Below are positions 24,207 through 33,317 of a DNA stretch of 36,463 bases, piece after piece; the first letter of the stretch is position 1, and each line of letters starts with the position of its first letter. This DNA comes from SZUA-287 sp036397975 (GTDB taxonomy: Bacteria > Bacteroidota > Ignavibacteria > UBA10030 > UBA6906): assembly GCA_036397975.1 (NCBI GenBank), contig DASWHW010000101.1, positions 1-36,463 of the forward strand, in the 5' to 3' direction. Under the pieces are notes generated by a model. The model made no database searches. It was not told the DNA's origin and saw nothing but the letters and a program-made list of their open reading frames with translations. The position numbers and the translations under genes were made by a program.

Positions 24207-24234
24207 TGTTTGGAACTCCTTCATAGTCTGGTAG

Positions 24235-24501
24235 TTACTGGCCAAGGCGCTGTTTAACGACCTGCTGGTCATCATTGCACTTCTTCAGCCTGGCATTCTT
24301 TTCCGCAACTTCGCGTTCCAAAGCTGCCTTGTCTTGCTCCTTCTTTGCAATATCATTCTGCAAAGAAGTCGTCTCTTCTTTCAAGTCTCTCAGCATTTTC
24401 AATTCCTCATCACTCGGCGACGAGGAACAACTGAACAACACTAACGAACTTGCAAAGAGGAGCGCAATAGCAAAGATCGAGCTACGTGTGCTTTTCTGCA
24501 T
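24235..24501 (-). CDS. Small coiled-coil lipoprotein
   Basis: The ATG at 24501 gives 88 residues, with AGGAG eight bases upstream. A lipoprotein signal peptide ends in the lipobox LFSC (22-25), so Cys25 would be lipidated; the next residues are SSSPSDEE, with no aspartate at +2. The remaining 60 residues are a charged coiled coil. Size and layout recall Braun-type small outer-membrane lipoproteins, although the C-terminus (KQRLGQ) lacks the terminal lysine used for peptidoglycan cross-linking. It is the first gene after a perfect sigma-70 promoter and is followed by the LysM protein, so both probably serve the cell envelope. Confidence 0.88.
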   Translation of the reverse strand: MQKSTRSSIFAIALLFASSLVLFSCSSSPSDEELKMLRDLKEETTSLQNDIAKKEQDKAALEREVAEKNARLKKCNDDQQVVKQRLGQ

Positions 24502-24566
24502 TTGAGCTTCTCCTGATATATGTAGATAGGTGGGATTGAGGTGAAAATTCAATTTAAGCTGAGACG

Positions 24567-24595
24567 ATTATACTAAAAAAATGCCCGTTTGTCAA
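24567..24595 (-). promoter_or_regulatory. Perfect consensus sigma-70 promoter
   Basis: On the minus strand TTGACA (24595-24590) and TATAAT (24572-24567) are separated by exactly 17 bases, including a T-rich stretch. The start is expected near 24560, about 59 bases before the lipoprotein ATG. Confidence 0.85.
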
Positions 24596-24642
24596 ATAAA
24601 ATCAGTCAAAGCACACAAAAAGAGAAAAGTGCTCCCGACTAT

Positions 24643-25356
24643 TCACAATAAACCTCTTTCCGCAAGGCTGGTATATCCATTTCCTGCGATGATAATATGA
24701 TCATGCAAGGGAATCCCCAAGATCTTCCCTGCCTCAACGAGTTGCTTTGTAATCTCCTTGTCTTCTGCGCTCGGTTCAGGATTCCCACTGGGGTGATTGT
24801 GTACAACGATAACCGATGCTGCCAGAAAGTCAATAGCAGGCTTGAAGACCTCACGAGGGTGGACGAGACTCGCATTCAGCGTCCCGCTTGTGACTTCCTG
24901 TTCCCTCTGGAGACCGTTCTTCGAATCAAGAAGCAGCACATAGAAGACTTCTTTCTTGAGGTCACGAAGGCGGGGCTGGAGTACTCGAAAGACGTCTTCC
25001 GGTGACCGAATCGTGGTCCTATCCTCCAGCTTCGCCCCCTGCACTCTTCGTCCAAGTTCGAAAGCCGCAAGGAGTTCGACTGCCTTTGCCTCACCGATCC
25101 CATGGATACGCATCAGTTCGTTTGCACTCATCCCAGCGATGTTACGCAATGAGCGCTGTTCCGTCAGGATCCGCCTTCCCAGATCGATAGCGGTTTCCTT
25201 GCCTGTGCCGGAACGGATAAGCAATGCTAATAGTTCTCCGTCAGAGAGCACGCTGGCACCCTGTCGCAGGAGTTTCTCCCGCGGGCGTTCGTCTTCGGGC
25301 CAATCTTTGATACGGGTCCGGGTATTGTTCTCTTCGTCAAAACTGTTTCGTCCCAT
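24643..25356 (-). CDS. radC: RadC family JAMM-domain protein
   Basis: This 237-residue protein has an N-terminal helix-hairpin-helix-type region (MRIHGIGEAKAVELLAAFEL) and a C-terminal JAB/JAMM domain with HNHPSGNPEPSAED, the H-x-H-x10-D zinc motif. Despite its name, RadC has no proven role in DNA repair; the JAMM fold suggests a metal-dependent hydrolase. I use the ATG at 25356 because AAGGA lies eight bases upstream; an ATG at 25365 is possible. The gene overlaps the end of the TPR/periplasmic-binding gene by 20 bases, so it belongs to that operon. Confidence 0.93.
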   Translation of the reverse strand: MGRNSFDEENNTRTRIKDWPEDERPREKLLRQGASVLSDGELLALLIRSGTGKETAIDLGRRILTEQRSLRNIAGMSANELMRIHGIGEAKAVELLAAFELGRRVQGAKLEDRTTIRSPEDVFRVLQPRLRDLKKEVFYVLLLDSKNGLQREQEVTSGTLNASLVHPREVFKPAIDFLAASVIVVHNHPSGNPEPSAEDKEITKQLVEAGKILGIPLHDHIIIAGNGYTSLAERGLL

Positions 25357-27367
25357 CGACTTCATCCTTTTGAACCGGCAGATTCACGTTGACCTCAGCC
25401 ATGTGCTGGATGGTCTCACCGTTGTATTGCATGATATGCAGCCACGAGTTCACTCTCCGCTCAGCCAAACCAATGCGTGAATGCAGTCCGGGCACATTAT
25501 CCACCGAACTCAGGGCATTCTGCAAAGCCTGACGCGTTGTCGCCCCATTGTGAATCAACGTCAAGAGAAGTCGTGCGGAATCATACCCATACAGTGAATT
25601 TTTCCCGGGGGGCTTCTTGTATTGTTCAAGGAATTGATTGTAGAACCTGGTGTACGCCGTTGACTGTTCGTTCACATAATAATCCGATTCAAAAATCACA
25701 TTCTTGCAATACCGCTTGTTCGCATCAAGTTCGACAAGATTCTCCCACTCCCCGGAACCGAGAATTTGAGTTTGAAAATTGAAATAGACAAGTTGAGAAG
25801 AGAGCACACCGATCTCGCCAGAGGAATTGATGGGCGCATAGACTGCATCAACTGAGGTCACGGGATATATCAGGCTGTCGATCCGTGGATCGTCATATTT
25901 GGCGGTAATTTCAAGCGAATCAATAAGCTCCTTCGCATTCGGGCCCAGTAAATCTTTTCCGTTCACCACTACCTGATGAGCAATCATTGAATCAAGCCTT
26001 GCCCTCGGCACGCCAAGTTGTATCAGCTTGGCAATGTCTCCCTGGTTCAGGCGGCCCTCGAACGAAATGATGGGTGCCGCTGAGTGCATCATCCCAGCAC
26101 GACGGAGTGTGGAAAGCTGATTCTTCAAATCGGTGGTTCCCCGGGTGTACCATTGCGTCCCAATTATCTCACCGCCCAGCAAAAGAATTTCTCTCAGAAA
26201 CCCTTCTGCCATCATTTTCCCTACCCCTTCTTCGGGAGCGACAACCGCGAAGTTCTTTAATCCAAGATTTCGCACTGCGTTGACCGCCGATGCGCGTCCT
26301 CTGTTTTCATAATCCGGGTTCGCTTGAAAGATATAGCGCCCCGTAGCCGCAAGGCCGTTCGTGTTCGCCGTCGGTGTCAACAGGGGGACGTCGTATATGT
26401 TGACCATGCCCACAGTAGAAGTTGCAACATTGGAAAAGACCGGCCCAAGTATTCCTATGACATCCGGGTTCTCAATAAGGGAGCGGGCCTGTTGTGCGCC
26501 AATCACCGGATCCTTTTCCGTATCCCGTACATCAATCGAAACCTTCACCTTGGTATCAGAACTCTGCAGGTAATCGTCGAGCGCAAATTGAACACCGCGG
26601 AAGACCTCCTCACCAATCTCCTTCAGAGCGGATGGGGGATGATTCTTGAGGAGGGGGAGAAGAACGCCGAGAACAACGTGACTCCGATCGACCACCCGTA
26701 TCGAAAGCGCCGCCTCACGATCGACGAATCGGTGCCCGGCGTATCGGAGCTTCAGCGTATCGAGAGCACGTCCAGCTGCAGAGAGATTCCCCTCGGAAAG
26801 GAACTTCTCTGCTTCTTTGAGAGTCAACAATGCCCCCGAATCATCGCTGGTGGAACGGGTTCGGAGATTGGCAAGTTCTGCATCATCCAGATGCGTTTCA
26901 ATCGTACGCTCTAGAGCTTCCTGGAAATGATCTTCCACCCGAATGGAAATTCTGAGCGTGCGGGCTTCTTCCCACGCGGCAAGAAACTGACTGGCTGCTT
27001 CCTGATATCTTTGGATCTTCACGTAAATCAGTCCAAGACTGTAATTGGCATCAGGGCGATACATGCTGTTTGGAAATTGGGTGAGAAAGAGCTTGAGTGC
27101 TCTATCTGCCTCCACAAGATTACCATTGCGGAGAAGGGCTTTGGCCCTCATGATAGACGCTGCGGTCGTCTTCTGGTTTACGGGAAAATCCTGAAGCAGC
27201 CCGTCGAACATCGAAATCGCATCTTCGTAATAGGAATGATTGTATTTATCAAGAGCACGGCGGAAGAGAACGTCGGCTTCTTCAATGTAAGTTACTTTCT
27301 GCGCAACAGATTCATGAGTTGCTATCAAAAGCAAAAGTCCAATAACTGTTGTGGCCAAGACTTTCAT
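25337..27367 (-). CDS. Exported TPR plus type-1 periplasmic-binding-protein fusion (LpoA-like architecture)
   Basis: The ATG at 27367 (676 residues) starts a clear signal peptide (MKVLATTVIGLLLLIATHES, cleavage near VAQ at 21-23); a start at 27433 would overlap the upstream permease gene and hide it. TPR-like helices occupy about 33-138 (DKYNHSYYEDAISMFDGLL and YQEAASQFLAAWEEA). A LivK-type periplasmic-binding fold covers about 231-665 (VLGVLLPLL, GILGPVFSNVATSTV, VPLLTPTAN, FAVVAPEEGVGKMMAEGF). TPR plus type-1 binding fold is the architecture of LpoA, the lipoprotein activator of penicillin-binding protein 1A. Here there is no lipobox, so a soluble periplasmic form or a ligand-binding sensor is also possible. 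It is preceded by an ABC-2 exporter and followed by radC. Confidence 0.82.
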   Translation of the reverse strand: MKVLATTVIGLLLLIATHESVAQKVTYIEEADVLFRRALDKYNHSYYEDAISMFDGLLQDFPVNQKTTAASIMRAKALLRNGNLVEADRALKLFLTQFPNSMYRPDANYSLGLIYVKIQRYQEAASQFLAAWEEARTLRISIRVEDHFQEALERTIETHLDDAELANLRTRSTSDDSGALLTLKEAEKFLSEGNLSAAGRALDTLKLRYAGHRFVDREAALSIRVVDRSHVVLGVLLPLLKNHPPSALKEIGEEVFRGVQFALDDYLQSSDTKVKVSIDVRDTEKDPVIGAQQARSLIENPDVIGILGPVFSNVATSTVGMVNIYDVPLLTPTANTNGLAATGRYIFQANPDYENRGRASAVNAVRNLGLKNFAVVAPEEGVGKMMAEGFLREILLLGGEIIGTQWYTRGTTDLKNQLSTLRRAGMMHSAAPIISFEGRLNQGDIAKLIQLGVPRARLDSMIAHQVVVNGKDLLGPNAKELIDSLEITAKYDDPRIDSLIYPVTSVDAVYAPINSSGEIGVLSSQLVYFNFQTQILGSGEWENLVELDANKRYCKNVIFESDYYVNEQSTAYTRFYNQFLEQYKKPPGKNSLYGYDSARLLLTLIHNGATTRQALQNALSSVDNVPGLHSRIGLAERRVNSWLHIMQYNGETIQHMAEVNVNLPVQKDEVDGTKQF

Positions 27368-27410
27368 TTTTTTGGTATTATTTTCTGAAACGGTGGCTGG
27401 ATCTGGCAGT

Positions 27411-29102
27411 TCAAAAATCCTTATGGATCGCACGGAGTCCGGCCGTTGACGAGAGCCAGATCACTAGCACGGAGAGAATTGCAATGCTTGCCAATGGGAA
27501 ATAGATCCATTCGGCAGTGACGACACCACGCGAAATCAACAATTGATAGAATTTTCCCAACGGGCCGATGAGGATTGCGATGACCAGCGTTAAATACACC
27601 ATGGAAAGAAGAAAGGTCAACGACGCTCCCTGCGACGAAGCGATCCGGATGGGATTCCTCTCGTTAAACATGGCAAAGAAGGTGCCGGCACTCAGATTCA
27701 AAGCAACCAAGCTAAAAGCAACCAGGGTACTCACGACCCCGGTCACCAAAAGGACAATCGTATGTCCCCGCAGCATCGAGATGGAAAACAGCGAGAGGAT
27801 AAGAGCAATAGGAACTATGCAGACTGCTGCCATGGTGAATTTCTGCCAGTAGAGTTTGTGAAGAGAAACCGGGGCAGACCGAACGGTCCAAAAAGCATCC
27901 CCTTCCAGGCTGATCATCGGAAAGACAAACCGAAGAGCGATAGAAGCAATCAGAAATCCGTCAAACAGGAAAACGATCATCACTGAGATCGTGAGAAGAA
28001 ACGGCCTCACCTCCTGAAGGTCAAGAGAACCAATCGAGACGAGAAAAATCAACATTAGGAGAATCATCAACAACATGTGAAGCCATTGACTTGGCTCGCG
28101 GAAGAACAGCCAGAAGTCTCTCCGCAGCATGCTTTCGGTTTGAGATCGAAAGAGCCACTCCTTTCCAAGCAGGAAGAACTGAAGGAGGGGTTTCCTCTTC
28201 CGTTCGGGCAGCATGCTCGATGCATCACTCGCAAGAACCCAGCTTTCGAAGTAATATCGGTACGCCACTATCCCCGCAACGACCACCAGACCGAGCATCG
28301 TGAGGAACAGAATCATGAAATACGGTATCCCGCGTTCAGGCGATCCGGTCACAGACCAATAAAGGAACTCGGTCACCCAGTGATTCGGAAGGTACTTGAC
28401 AAATGGCGGGTCAAGATGACCGAAATATTGATTCACGTCGGGAAAAAAACGCATCACCGACTGTACCAGCTCGATCGGGTTAATGACGCGGAAGTAGAGA
28501 TAGATGGCGGAGAGGTACACGACAGCCAGAATCGCAAGAAGCCACCGGACACCTATTCGCGCTGCAATCTTAATGAGTGACATCAACACCAGAACTGCCA
28601 GAATACCAGCGATAAGCATGAACGGCACCATGATGAAAAACATGGTGAAAAAATAAAAATACCAGGGCATGTCGAAACAGGAACCATACCCCAAGAGAAC
28701 TGCGAAACCGATGAGCGAGAGTGTGGTCGAACTATAAAAAAAGTTGTCAACAAATTTGATGAGAAAAATCTTCTGATGAGTCAACGGAAGCGCCATCAGG
28801 AAGTTCACCTCCTGGGAGCGGTACAGCGTTGCATACGACACGATCATGTTCCCGAGGTTTACCGTGATGAAGAAGACGTAGAGCAACATGGACAGGAACC
28901 GGTGAAAGAGGAACTGTCCAATGTGGGCTTCCTGCAAAAGGTAAAGCGTCACTGTCCGCGAGAGAATGAACACGCCGACGGCAAATCCTCCGAAGATGAG
29001 CAAGGAGGAAATGTCTTTTGCGATAGTCTCGAGCTTCCACTCGAAGATTTTCTTAAGAAAGGTATGCGCCTTCAGGTTGAAAATCAGCAGGAGTTCGCGC
29101 AT
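27411..29102 (-). CDS. Large ABC-2 type permease
   Basis: A 563-residue membrane protein with about 12 hydrophobic segments, made of two similar halves. The motif LMALPLTHQKIFLIKF (near residue 100) is typical of large bacterial ABC-2 exporter permeases, and a second copy of the idea, AFWTVRSAPVSLHKLYWQKF, occurs near residue 405. The half-to-half similarity suggests an internal duplication, giving a full-length permease in one chain. AGGG lies before the ATG. It follows its ATPase by eight bases. The substrate is unknown. Confidence 0.85.
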   Translation of the reverse strand: MRELLLIFNLKAHTFLKKIFEWKLETIAKDISSLLIFGGFAVGVFILSRTVTLYLLQEAHIGQFLFHRFLSMLLYVFFITVNLGNMIVSYATLYRSQEVNFLMALPLTHQKIFLIKFVDNFFYSSTTLSLIGFAVLLGYGSCFDMPWYFYFFTMFFIMVPFMLIAGILAVLVLMSLIKIAARIGVRWLLAILAVVYLSAIYLYFRVINPIELVQSVMRFFPDVNQYFGHLDPPFVKYLPNHWVTEFLYWSVTGSPERGIPYFMILFLTMLGLVVVAGIVAYRYYFESWVLASDASSMLPERKRKPLLQFFLLGKEWLFRSQTESMLRRDFWLFFREPSQWLHMLLMILLMLIFLVSIGSLDLQEVRPFLLTISVMIVFLFDGFLIASIALRFVFPMISLEGDAFWTVRSAPVSLHKLYWQKFTMAAVCIVPIALILSLFSISMLRGHTIVLLVTGVVSTLVAFSLVALNLSAGTFFAMFNERNPIRIASSQGASLTFLLSMVYLTLVIAILIGPLGKFYQLLISRGVVTAEWIYFPLASIAILSVLVIWLSSTAGLRAIHKDF

Positions 29103-29110
29103 TGGGGACC

Positions 29111-29830
29111 CTAGTTGGTCAAATTGAGAAAAATTTCTTCAAGCTCTCCGTTCAAACGGCGATCCGGGGCGGAAGGATCCACCAAGAATTGTTCGTGAAT
29201 GATTCTGCCATCCTTGATAATCGCAATCCGGTCACAGAGCTCCTCCACGATTTCCAGCAGGTGGGTGGACATGAATATGGTCAGGCCTTCCTTCGTCTTT
29301 CTCTTGAGCATGTCTTTGACAAGGCGTGCGCTTCGAGGATCAAGTCCAACGATTGGTTCATCGATGATCAATACTTTGGGATCGTGCAGCAATGCCGCCG
29401 AAAGAACAATCCGTTGTCGCATGCCCTGCGAGTATTCTTCCGCGCGTTTGTCAATGAACTTTCCTATCTCAAACGTATCTTTTAACTGCTCGACTTTTGC
29501 GCGAAGAGCTTGTGAGGGGATTTGAAACAGCCCTCCAACGAAGTACAAGAATTCCCTCCCGGTCAATTTCTCATACAGAAACGGTTGATCGGGTACATAG
29601 CCGAAGCTAAACTTTGCGGGAAGAGGCGCTTTGAAGACATCATAGCCATTAACGCTGCAATACCCTCCGCTCGGTTTGTATAACCCGGTGAGCATCTTAA
29701 TGGTTGTGGTCTTGCCGGCTCCGTTAGGACCCAAGAAACCAAAAAACTCTCCTTTCCCGATATTCAAGTTAAGATTGTTGACGGCTATGAACGAGCCAAA
29801 TTTCTTCACAAGGTTCTTGATTTCAATCAT
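29111..29830 (-). CDS. ABC-2 type transporter ATP-binding protein
   Basis: A 239-residue ATPase with Walker A GPNGAGKTTT (34-43), signature YSQGM (133-137), Walker B VLIIDEP (153-159) and switch histidine H190. It has no long C-terminal extension, unlike the other ABC ATPase at 7183-8118. It should pair with the permease encoded eight bases downstream. It heads an operon with that permease, the TPR/binding protein and radC. No convincing promoter was found in the 119 bases between it and tyrA; it may be transcribed from the aromatic operon as well. Confidence 0.92.
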   Translation of the reverse strand: MIEIKNLVKKFGSFIAVNNLNLNIGKGEFFGFLGPNGAGKTTTIKMLTGLYKPSGGYCSVNGYDVFKAPLPAKFSFGYVPDQPFLYEKLTGREFLYFVGGLFQIPSQALRAKVEQLKDTFEIGKFIDKRAEEYSQGMRQRIVLSAALLHDPKVLIIDEPIVGLDPRSARLVKDMLKRKTKEGLTIFMSTHLLEIVEELCDRIAIIKDGRIIHEQFLVDPSAPDRRLNGELEEIFLNLTN

Positions 29831-29949
29831 TATGGCTTCTATTGTAAGATTTTAGTGGCTGAGGTATCGGTAAAGTTTGCGAAAAAAACCCTAAGAATCA
29901 ACGTGTTGTGGAGTATCTGCTCAACCATGTTCGAAGACCAAAGAGTGTA

Positions 29950-30696
29950 CTATCTTTTGGAGATTGACGAGAGAAAATTTCTGTGTGATCTTTCGAGTCT
30001 GTTAATTACTCGACGCGTATATGGGTTGAACTTTAGCAAGTCGTCAAACAGCTGGCGCGAGTCACTTTTCGCCACGCCCACAATATTAAACAATCCCTCA
30101 AAGGTTGGCGTAGACAATTTTGATCGTTTCATGCCGGCACCGCCAAGAAATCGGCCAACATACTGAGTAATCAGTAAAGACTCCGAAATGGCGCGATCAT
30201 GCGATCGCGGAGTCATCGTAATTACCCGAAGGCCATGTTGCCTCAAGAGGATCCTGACCTTCCTCATCAAGCGCTCGGGTAAACGAAGCGGACACAGAAC
30301 AACCGCATGACCGTGCAGAGATGACCCAGCCGACTGAGGACCGAACAACGGATGGCTCCCGAGAAGAAACACATCCCGCGACAACAGTTTCTTCATCCAT
30401 TCCGCGGGACAAGACTTGACTGCGCAAACATCAACTACGAGCGCATTCTTTTGCAGAAACGGAGCTATCGCGATAAGAAGGGGACAGAGTTTGGAAACCG
30501 GCACGGCAAGAATCACCACCGGACACGACGCAGCTTCGCGCAGCGATGACCGGAAGATTCTCCGGGAACTTAAGGCGCTCCGCTTTCTCCTCGTGTCAAA
30601 CACGCGCACTGGAACATGACGAGCAAGATGAGGGGCAATCAGTTGGCCAAAACGGCCATATCCTATCAGCCCTATGGAGAATCGCTCAGTCTTCAC
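29950..30696 (-). CDS. tyrA: Prephenate dehydrogenase (TyrA family)
   Basis: TyrA oxidatively decarboxylates prephenate to 4-hydroxyphenylpyruvate (or arogenate to tyrosine) using NAD(P). The 248 residues show the Rossmann motif GYGRFG near the N-terminus, ILAVPVSKL, VDVCAVKS and the family motif GSHPLFGPQSA. The C-terminal helical dimer domain is shorter than in most members (usually about 280 residues or more), and no ACT domain is present. The start is GTG and overlaps the stop of the chorismate synthase-mutase gene (GTGA). Prephenate made by that fused mutase would be its substrate. Confidence 0.9.
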   Translation of the reverse strand: MKTERFSIGLIGYGRFGQLIAPHLARHVPVRVFDTRRKRSALSSRRIFRSSLREAASCPVVILAVPVSKLCPLLIAIAPFLQKNALVVDVCAVKSCPAEWMKKLLSRDVFLLGSHPLFGPQSAGSSLHGHAVVLCPLRLPERLMRKVRILLRQHGLRVITMTPRSHDRAISESLLITQYVGRFLGGAGMKRSKLSTPTFEGLFNIVGVAKSDSRQLFDDLLKFNPYTRRVINRLERSHRNFLSSISKR

Positions 30697-32030
30697 GCTA
30701 TCTTCTTCTGGACAGATTTGGCAAGACGAAAAACCACCGAAAGGAATCTTTCCATCAACTTCATGTCAAGACCAAGTTTCTTTGCAAGCCTCAGCTGTCT
30801 ACGGAGAATAGCACTTTCCCGTCGAAGGTCTTCGATTTGTTTTCCTTCGCGTTTCTTCACCTGACCTACCTCCAACACGATCCGCTGTCGTTCCGCAAGA
30901 AGGAAAAGAATGTTTTGATCGATCGTGTCAATCGAACTCCGGAGAGCAGCAAGGGAATCATCCGGATGGAGAAGCTCCTGTCTTGTCAGATGATCGAAAA
31001 GGGTTAATGCGACCATTGATTCGGCAACCGGAACCACGCGAGGGCAAATACAAGGATCGTGGCGGCCTTCAATCTTGATTGTCGCTTGTTCTCCATCAAC
31101 AGTTACGGTTTCTTGTTCCTTCGCGATCGAAGAAGTTGGCTTTACCGCTATTCGAAGCACAATATCCTCACCGTTGGAAATACCACCGGAAATTCCACCG
31201 GCATTGTTGGTTCTTGTTCGCACTCGACCAGATTGGTCACGAAAAATCGGATCGTTATTCTCGCTCCCCCGAAGTTTTGTAGCGCCAAACCCATTGCCCA
31301 CTTCAAATCCCCTCACCGCCCCAATCGACATGAGCGCTTTCGCCAGGTCAGCCTCCAGCTTATCGAACACGGGATCACCAAGTCCGACGGGAGGATTTTT
31401 CACCACCACTTCGACTATGCCGCCCACCGAATCTCCCTGTGCCTTCGCGTCGAGAATCATCTCTTCCATCTTCGCCGCCGCTGTGGGATCGGGACAACGG
31501 AGAGGATTTGTTTCAATCGCATTATAGTCAATTGTCTTAGCGCGAATTCCAGCCGCTTCCAGTGTATATGCAATGATCTGGACGCCTCGTTGCTCGAGAA
31601 GCGATTTTGCAACTGCACCTGCTGCGACGCGCGAAGCAGTCTCTCTTCCGGATGATCGGCCTCCTCCCCTGTAGTCGCTAATGCCGTACTTCGTAAGGTA
31701 TGTGTACCCGGCATGCCCCGGACGAAAGAGTGTCTTCATTTTGTCATACGCACCTGGACGTTGATCCTTGTTCCAGATGATCATACACACGGGCGTTCCG
31801 GTGGTCTTTCCTTCGAACACGCCACTCACGATCTCTACTGTATCAGTCTCGTTGCGCGCCGTCGTCACGTGGCTTTGACCGGGCCGACGTCTGTCCAATT
31901 CCTTTTGAATCACAGATGTGTCAATCGGAAGTCCCGGACGAACGCCGTCCATCACCACACCGACTGCTCGTCCATGACTCTCGCCGAAGGTCGTAATCCG
32001 GAATTGTTCGCCAAAAGTGTTTCCCGCCAT
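30693..32030 (-). CDS. aroC: Chorismate synthase fused to chorismate mutase
   Basis: The 445 residues contain two enzymes. Residues 1 to about 352 are chorismate synthase, which converts EPSP to chorismate with reduced FMN: GESHGRAVGVVMDGVRPG, RPGHAGYTYLTKYG, DYRGGGRSSGRETASRVAAGA (conserved FMN and substrate sites, cited in part), RTRTNNAGGISGG and EGRHDPCICPR. Residues about 357-445 are an AroQ-type chorismate mutase. Aligned to E. coli PheA, R364, R381, K392, D401, R404, E405 and Q441 match catalytic R11, R28, K39, D48, R51, E52 and Q88, while S84 is alanine. The mutase would turn chorismate directly into prephenate for TyrA, encoded in the next, overlapping gene. No frameshift or stop lies at the junction. 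Confidence 0.93.
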   Translation of the reverse strand: MAGNTFGEQFRITTFGESHGRAVGVVMDGVRPGLPIDTSVIQKELDRRRPGQSHVTTARNETDTVEIVSGVFEGKTTGTPVCMIIWNKDQRPGAYDKMKTLFRPGHAGYTYLTKYGISDYRGGGRSSGRETASRVAAGAVAKSLLEQRGVQIIAYTLEAAGIRAKTIDYNAIETNPLRCPDPTAAAKMEEMILDAKAQGDSVGGIVEVVVKNPPVGLGDPVFDKLEADLAKALMSIGAVRGFEVGNGFGATKLRGSENNDPIFRDQSGRVRTRTNNAGGISGGISNGEDIVLRIAVKPTSSIAKEQETVTVDGEQATIKIEGRHDPCICPRVVPVAESMVALTLFDHLTRQELLHPDDSLAALRSSIDTIDQNILFLLAERQRIVLEVGQVKKREGKQIEDLRRESAILRRQLRLAKKLGLDMKLMERFLSVVFRLAKSVQKKIA

Positions 32031-32033
32031 AAC

Positions 32034-33317
32034 TCAGTTCGTCCTTTCGTATAGCTTATCAAACTCTTTCCAAAAATTTGGAAATGATTTGGAGACGCAT
32101 TCTGGTTTTTCGATACTAATTCCGGAAACCTTGAGCCCGAGAAGAGCGAAGCTCATGGCCAGGCGATGATCTTCACGAGTATTCAATTGAGCATCGTGCA
32201 TTGTTGACCCGTTGATCTCCAGACCATCATTACTCCGCGTGATACTTCCACCCGTCTTCCGAAGTTCTTCCTGAAGGGCTTCAAGTCGGTCGGATTCCTT
32301 ATGCTGCAAGTGAGAGACATTGAGAATATGCGTCGTTCCTTTCGCAAAGAGGGCAAGAATTGCGAGCGTCGGGACCATGTCTGGCATATCATTCATATCA
32401 ATATCTATCGCTCTCAGCTGCCCTGGTCCGGCGACCGTAATACCTTCGCCCGATTCTTCAATAAGGCATCCCATTGTTTTCAACACATCAAGAAAACGAA
32501 GATCGCCCTGCATAGAATGAAGTCGCGTTCCTTGGACGGTGATTGAACCGTTGGTCAACGCTGCTGCACCCCAAAAATAGGAAGCTCCGGACGCGTCCGC
32601 TTCCACCTCGAAGATGTTCGGCTTGTAGAGTTGTCCGGCTTTTACCTGATATTGATAATCCTTATGGAGTACCTCAACACCAAAATGCTTCATTACTGCG
32701 ACGGTCATCGCAACATATGGAGTCGAGCAAAGCTCTCCCATAATCTCAATGCAAACATCTTCTTGAGCATACGGAGCGATCATCAGCAAGGATGAGAGAA
32801 ACTGGGAACTGCGATCCGCACGAAGTTGCGCGGTCCCGCCCCGAAAACTTCCCCCTTGCACCTTGTATCTTGCGAAAAGGTCCTCGAACGTCGCATCGGT
32901 ACCTAGTGACTTCAACGCGACAAGCAAATCTGTGATGGGACGCTCTGCCATTCGGGGACTCCCCTCGAAGACAACGCCGCGATCAGCGAGGGCAGCAAGA
33001 GTTACCAGAAACCGCAGGGTTGTGCCGGCATTTCCAACCGGAATCGGAAATTTTGGCGCATAGACCCTTCCTCCTTTTCCCTCAACAACCAGAGACGGGC
33101 CATCGCGCCGGACAAGAATTCCCAGTTGATTCAAGCCGTTTGCAAGAAGAGAAGTATCGTCACCGTCGGAGTAGTTGCCGATCCTGGATTCACCCAGCCC
33201 AAGCGCTGCACAAATGAGGGCGCGGTTGGTGATACTCTTCGACCCCGGGACAGCGATCGTTGCGGTAATTGGCTTATTGATTGATTTGATTAGTCTTGTG
33301 CTTGTAGAAGATTTCAT
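32034..33317 (-). CDS. aroA: 3-phosphoshikimate 1-carboxyvinyltransferase (EPSP synthase)
   Basis: AroA transfers enolpyruvyl from PEP to shikimate 3-phosphate. The 427 residues match the family length. Seen motifs: AVPGSKSITNRAL near the N-terminus, GNAGTTLRFL, RMAERPITDLL, LRADRSSQFLSSLL, DMNDMPDMVPTLAILALFA (with the catalytic aspartate), KESDRLEAL and REDHRLAMSFALLGL. The ATG overlaps the stop of the aroDE gene by four bases (ATGA). It is followed three bases later by the chorismate synthase-mutase gene. Confidence 0.96.
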   Translation of the reverse strand: MKSSTSTRLIKSINKPITATIAVPGSKSITNRALICAALGLGESRIGNYSDGDDTSLLANGLNQLGILVRRDGPSLVVEGKGGRVYAPKFPIPVGNAGTTLRFLVTLAALADRGVVFEGSPRMAERPITDLLVALKSLGTDATFEDLFARYKVQGGSFRGGTAQLRADRSSQFLSSLLMIAPYAQEDVCIEIMGELCSTPYVAMTVAVMKHFGVEVLHKDYQYQVKAGQLYKPNIFEVEADASGASYFWGAAALTNGSITVQGTRLHSMQGDLRFLDVLKTMGCLIEESGEGITVAGPGQLRAIDIDMNDMPDMVPTLAILALFAKGTTHILNVSHLQHKESDRLEALQEELRKTGGSITRSNDGLEINGSTMHDAQLNTREDHRLAMSFALLGLKVSGISIEKPECVSKSFPNFWKEFDKLYERTN

